A stretch of DNA of 64,000 bases, taken from NCBI RefSeq assembly GCF_964656455.1, contig NC_135717.1, forward strand, positions 139,142,308-139,206,307, read 5' to 3'. Positions 60,035-64,000 of the stretch are shown here, in pieces. Below the pieces are notes generated by a model. The model saw only the letters and a list, made by a program, of their open reading frames with translations. It had not been told where the DNA came from and searched no databases. The DNA comes from Halichoerus grypus (Eukaryota; Chordata; Mammalia; Carnivora; Phocidae). The translations under genes were made by a program, and so were the position numbers. Position 1 is the stretch's first letter. Each line of letters starts with the position of its first letter.

Positions 60035-60856
60035 AATTCATTAAAACTTTTTGCATATTTTTATCATACTTATAAACTTTCCTTGGGAATCTGTTATGCT
60101 CCCAAGTTACCACCTTAGCAATTATATTGTAAGTCCCTGGAAATTTTTACTGCAAGTGTGTCTCAGAAATAACCTAACCTATAACTCCAGTCTTAAAAGT
60201 ACTCAATTTTGTCTAAGAGAAATACATAGTCCCATGAAATATGGCTTTTGGTCCCCAGGGCAAAGGTTGGATGAGAGAATGAGTCATTTTTCAGGCTTAA
60301 AGAAAATCAGATGTGATTCTATTGGAAAAAGTTTCTTGGGTGATAGCAAAGACTATATTGATAAGCTTTTTGCTGTGTATTTCTGCTTTTCAAGAAAATA
60401 TTTAAAATGATACCTTTGCCTTGAATTTGAACTTTGACAGGCCTCATAATTCTTGTCTTTCTCTTTTTCTTCTTTTGCTCACACTGTCCCCATTTGCATT
60501 TATTTTATGCTTAATTCTATTTCATCATAATTTAGATCAACTTCTGTTAATAAGTAAAGCACATTTAAAATATTTATTCATTAAAAAGAATGTGATTGAT
60601 CTGCATATACTAATATTGAATGAGACTCAAGATAAATGGAAAAAGTAGAGTACAGAACATGATGGGTAGTATACTTCCATTTTTATAATCAAATACACAC
60701 AAAATATATTTATATGTATGTGTACATATGCATTTATTTATGTACAAACCAGCTTTGGAAAGATATATGTGAAAGTAGTAACAGTGATTGCCTCCAGGGA
60801 GGAAAGGGAAACTGAGAAGCTTAAAGATCAAGGGTAGAGGGGTGTTTACTTTACTT
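60035..60856. other. NAV3 intron 1, single-copy
   Basis: The 119-codon plus frame at 60051-60410 is the longest unexplained frame in the intron. It has no known domain, and its left end abuts a SINE. Taken as chance. Confidence 0.5.
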
Positions 60857-61012
60857 GTATATATCTATAGATATATGTATGTCAAGTATACACATAAATA
60901 TACACACACATATGTATCCATACAACACACTAATATTTATAAAGTGTATATAAATATATATTACATATATAAAACTATACATATAAACAGACATATATAT
61001 ATATATATATAC
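60857..61012 (+). repeat. TA/CA-rich low-complexity region
   Basis: Imperfect tatata, cacaca and atacat units over about 155 bp, ending in a pure (AT) run at about 60992-61011. Confidence 0.85.
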
Positions 61013-61119
61013 TGTGTATTGTTAAACTATTTTTTATGTATACTATTTTAAAATTAGAGAATTAAAATATAGCCGAGGTTTAAATGATAACTTTTATATC
61101 CTTTTCTATGCTTGAATTA

Positions 61120-61357
61120 GAAATAATCATTTCCAGGGGTGCCTGGGTGGCGTAGTTGGTTAAGCGTCCGACTCTTGATTTTGGCTCAGGCCATAATCTT
61201 GGGATCCTGAGATTGAGCCCTGAGTTGCATTCCATGCAGAGTCTGCTTGGGACTCTCCCTCCCACTCTGTTGTCCACCCACCCTGCCCCGCTCTCTCTCT
61301 CACAAATAAATAAATAAATCTTAAAAAAAAAAAGAAAGAAAGAAAGAACCATTTCCA
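61120..61357 (+). mobile_element. CAN-SINE, older subtype
   Basis: Sense body 61136-61341 with 'cgtccgactcttgattttgg'. The CT block is short, and the tail ends in (GAAA)n. Flanks gaaataatcatttcca and gaaagaaccatttcca give an imperfect duplication. Confidence 0.92.
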
Positions 61358-61438
61358 AAGTAGTGCTATACCAAAATTGACAATCATAAGTACTCAAACA
61401 AAAAAATACTTATATTTATTTTTCTAGTTGCTAAATAA

Positions 61439-61660
61439 TATTTCTTTTTTTTTTTTTTTTAAAGATTTTATTTATTTATTTGACAGATAGAGACACAGCA
61501 AGAGAGGGAATACAAGCAGGGGGAGTGGGAGAGGGAGAAGCAGGCTTCCCACGGAGCAGGGAGCCCGATGCGGGGCTCGATCCCAGGACCCTGGGATCAT
61601 GACCTGAGCCGAAGGCAGACGCTTAACGACTGAGCCACCCAGGCGCCCCTATTTCTCTTT
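61439..61660 (-). mobile_element. CAN-SINE type B
   Basis: Antisense body 61449-61649 with 'gaatacaagcagggggagtg' and 'cagacgcttaacgactgagc' markers. Flanks tatttctttt and tatttctcttt form a short duplication. The tail faces that of the SINE at 61120. Confidence 0.94.
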
Positions 61661-62060
61661 TTAAAAATGTTTTTTTTTTTTTTTTTTTTTGGTATAGGGC
61701 AAAATTTGCAATTATTTAATAAAGCATTATTACTTTGGGATTGGAGTAAATTGGCATTATTTTATTTGAATAAAATACAATACTCCCAAGTCTGTATTTG
61801 ACATTTAAATACAATAAAGTTAGTTTTTACTGTCAAAATATTAGATGCAGATGTGAATGCCTAAAGTCAGGTTTAAATTTTTAAGTAGAGCTCCATATGG
61901 GTTTACAACCAAGTGGGAAGGGTTGCTGGCAGTATCTCATATAATTTTGAATGGCAGTGAATTTAGCATTTCAGTAATCTTTAGTCAAGCTGTTTTAATT
62001 GGCTTGTTAAAGGGAAATAAAGGGCTTGAGGATCAAAACTATCCTTCATAGGGTGGGTAA
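61661..62060. other. NAV3 intron 1, single-copy
   Basis: Starts with a T21 run (61670-61690). Nothing else recognised. Confidence 0.5.
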
Positions 62061-62294
62061 ACTTGGTCATTTTTGGGGGCGCCTGGGTGGCTCAGTTGGT
62101 TAAGCGACTGCCTTCGGCTCAGGTCATGATCCTGGAGTCCCGGGATCGAGTCCCGCATCAGGCTCCCTGCTCAGCAGGGAGTCTGCTTCTCCCTCTGACC
62201 CTCCCCCCTCTCATGCTCTCTCTATCTCATTCTCTCTCTCAAATAAATAAATAAAATCTTTAAAAAAAAAAAAAAAAAAACTTGGTCATTTTTG
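62061..62294 (+). mobile_element. CAN-SINE type A, young, 15-bp duplication
   Basis: Sense body 62076-62279, near-consensus from 'ggggcgcctgggtggctcag' to an A19 tail. The duplication acttggtcatttttg is perfect at 62061-62075 and 62280-62294. It has the best preserved body in the window. Confidence 0.97.
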
Positions 62295-62659
62295 TCTGAA
62301 TTATTTGGATATACTATACAATATTCATTTGATGTATGTTTGTAAAGAAATGATGAAGAGTCATTTAAAAGGGGAGCATTGGAAAATCCCATTAATCCCT
62401 TTATCATGCAGACATTTGTCCTGAGCATTCATGTGCTTCAGTTGAGACTTCAGCTTAATGCCGTAACTGGGGTTGTCTCCTATATGGTAGAGATAAAATT
62501 AACAAGTGATAGCAAAACCATACAGCTCTGTGGTATTTATGCAGGTCATAACTGATTAAAACATTTTTTCAGCTTAAAAAGAGAAACTGTACTTTTTTCT
62601 TCTTCTTTTTTCTTCTGTTTTGCACACACAACTATGTAAATTTGTCTGCATGAAACCTT

Positions 62660-62862
62660 GGGGCACCTGGATGGCTCAGTAGGTTAAGCGTCTGCCTTCA
62701 GCTCAGGTCATGATCCCAGTGTGCTGGGATTGAGCCCCACGTTGGGCTCTCTGCTCAGCGGGGAGCCTGCTGCTCCCTCTGCCTGCCCTTTTCCCTGCTT
62801 GTGCGCTCACTCTCTCTCTCTCTGACAAATAAATAAATAAAATCTTTAAAAAAATAAAAAAT
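62660..62862 (+). mobile_element. CAN-SINE, intermediate subtype
   Basis: Sense: 'ggggcacctggatggctcag', 'gcgtctgccttcagctcagg', tail 'aaataaataaataaaatctt'. No clear duplication. Confidence 0.92.
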
Positions 62863-62988
62863 AAGAAAAGAAACTCTCTCACTTAATCAAGCCTATCTAG
62901 AGGATTTGTGACTTTTTTGTCTAGTCTTCCTGTTATATGGTGTTGGTCATGATTAGATAGGACGATCTTTAATGGGTTAAATTATTGC

Positions 62989-64000
62989 CTTTTTTTTTTT
63001 TCCTCAGAGTCCATAGTCTCTCATGGTTTGTCTCCTCCTCCGATTTTCCCCCCTTCACTTTCCCCTTCCTGCTATCTTCTTCTTCTTTTTTTTAACATAT
63101 AATGTATTATTTGTTTCAGAGGTACAGGTCTGTGATTCATCAGTCTTACACAATTCACAGCACTCACCATAGCACATACCCTCCCCCATGTCTATCACCC
63201 AGCCACCCCATCCCTCCCACCCCCCACCACTCCAGCAACCCTCAGTTTGTTTCCTGAGATTAAGAATTCCTCATATCAGTGAGATCATATGATACATGTC
63301 TTTCTCTGACTGACTTATTTCACTCAGCATAATATCCTCCAGTTCCATCCATGTCATTGCAAATGGCAAGATCTCATTCCTTTTGATGGCTGCATAACAT
63401 TCTATTGTGTGTGTATATATACCACATCTTCTTTATCCATTCATCTGTCGATGGACATCTTGGCTCTTTCCATAGTTTGGCTATTGTGGACATTGCTGCT
63501 ATAAACATTGGGGTGCACATACCCCTTTGGATCCCTGTATTTGTAACTTTGGGGTAAATACCCAGTAGTGCAATTGCTGGATCGTATGGTAGCTCTATTT
63601 TCAACTTTTTGAGGAACCTCCATACTGTTTTCCAGAGTGGCTGCACCAGCTTGCATTCCCACCACAGTATAGGAGGGTTCCCCTTTCTCCGCATCCCCGC
63701 CAACATCTGTCATTTCCTGACTTGTTAATTTTAGGCATTCTGACTGGTGTAAGGTGGTATCTCATTGAGATTTTGATTTGGATTTCCCTGATGCCGAGCG
63801 ATGTTGAGCACTTTTTCATGTGTCTGTTGGCCATTTGGATGTCTTCTTTGGGAAAATGTCTGTTCATGTCTTCTGCCCATTTCTTGATTGGATCATTTGT
63901 TCTTTGGGTGTTGATTTGATAAATTCTTGATAGATTTTGGATACTAGCCCTTTATCTGATATGTCATTTGCAAATATCTTCTCCCATTCTGTCGGTTGTC
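62989..64000 (-). mobile_element. Carnivore L1, 3' part, runs off the right edge
   Basis: Antisense. The T12 run at about 62990-63001 is the A tail. The next base is already inside the 3' UTR ('ctcagagtccatagtctctc'), so roughly the last 180 bp seen in the copy at 33783 are absent. ORF2 C-terminal coding follows from about 63374. Confidence 0.92.
63374..64000 (-). pseudogene. L1 ORF2 C-terminal part, frameshifted
   Basis: Minus-strand frames 63374-63706 (with [20 protein letters not shown] and ALLGIYPK) and 63601-63867 (with [19 protein letters not shown] and CWRGCGERG) are the same protein in two frames. Compared with the copy at 29630, one base is missing near 63664 ('caccacagtatagg'). The rest of ORF2 is outside the window. 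It encodes the part after the RT domain. Confidence 0.88.

Noticed and set aside
60051..60410. 119-codon plus-strand frame in the presumed intron
   Set aside because: No recognisable domain, ordinary AT-rich composition, and no convincing splice sites at its ends.
32964..64000. Second NAV3 coding exon (calponin-homology domain)
   Set aside because: No frame with the expected domain start after a splice acceptor was seen on the plus strand; the exon probably lies beyond the window.

Overview
The window is nuclear DNA from a carnivoran mammal, most likely an arctoid caniform (bear, seal or mustelid group). It holds about two dozen tRNA-derived CAN-SINEs, each with the tRNA-like 'gcctgggtggctcagt' head, a CT-rich middle and an (AAATA)n/A tail. 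It also has carnivore-type L1 3' ends with A-rich tails, and older mammalian repeats (MIR, L2, MER5A, MER20, a MaLR-type LTR, L1M and a HAL1-like element). There is no bacterial or viral gene organisation.

One real gene segment was found. Positions 32715-32957 (+) are the first coding exon of neuron navigator 3 (NAV3): 81 codons with an in-frame upstream stop, a good start context and a clean phase-0 splice donor. Its 5' leader contains a T25 run and a 7-codon upstream ORF, and lies downstream of a GA-rich tract and a weak TATA-like box. I found no exon encoding the next part of NAV3 (the calponin-homology domain), so everything from 32958 to the right edge is read as intron 1. Everything left of about 32.4 kb is NAV3 upstream or flanking sequence, or an upstream intron if transcription starts further away.

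Layout. 0-8 kb is dense repeat: CAN-SINEs and an old minus-strand L1 that keeps recognisable 3' end, ORF2, intergenic, ORF1 and 5' parts. 8-14 kb has MIR, L2, L1M and three CAN-SINEs. 14.0-24.2 kb is mostly single-copy, with one MER5A and no lineage-specific SINE or L1. 24.2-28 kb is a HAL1-like element carrying a CAN-SINE and a young L1 3' end, then an L1M 3' end. 28-30.2 kb has MIR, a CAN-SINE and an inverted (twin-primed) L1. 30.2-33.8 kb surrounds the NAV3 exon and has no young insertions. 33.8-64 kb is intron 1 with L1 3' ends, L2, MIR, CAN-SINEs, microsatellites and, at the right edge, an L1 that runs out of the window.

Nearly all other open frames in the window are short chance ORFs or pieces of L1 ORF2/ORF1 and SINE antisense frames. 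No undescribed biological system could be supported. The observations most worth checking are the NAV3 5' leader, inverted CAN-SINE pairs in the presumed intron, several informative retrotransposition products, and the long single-copy stretch upstream of NAV3.
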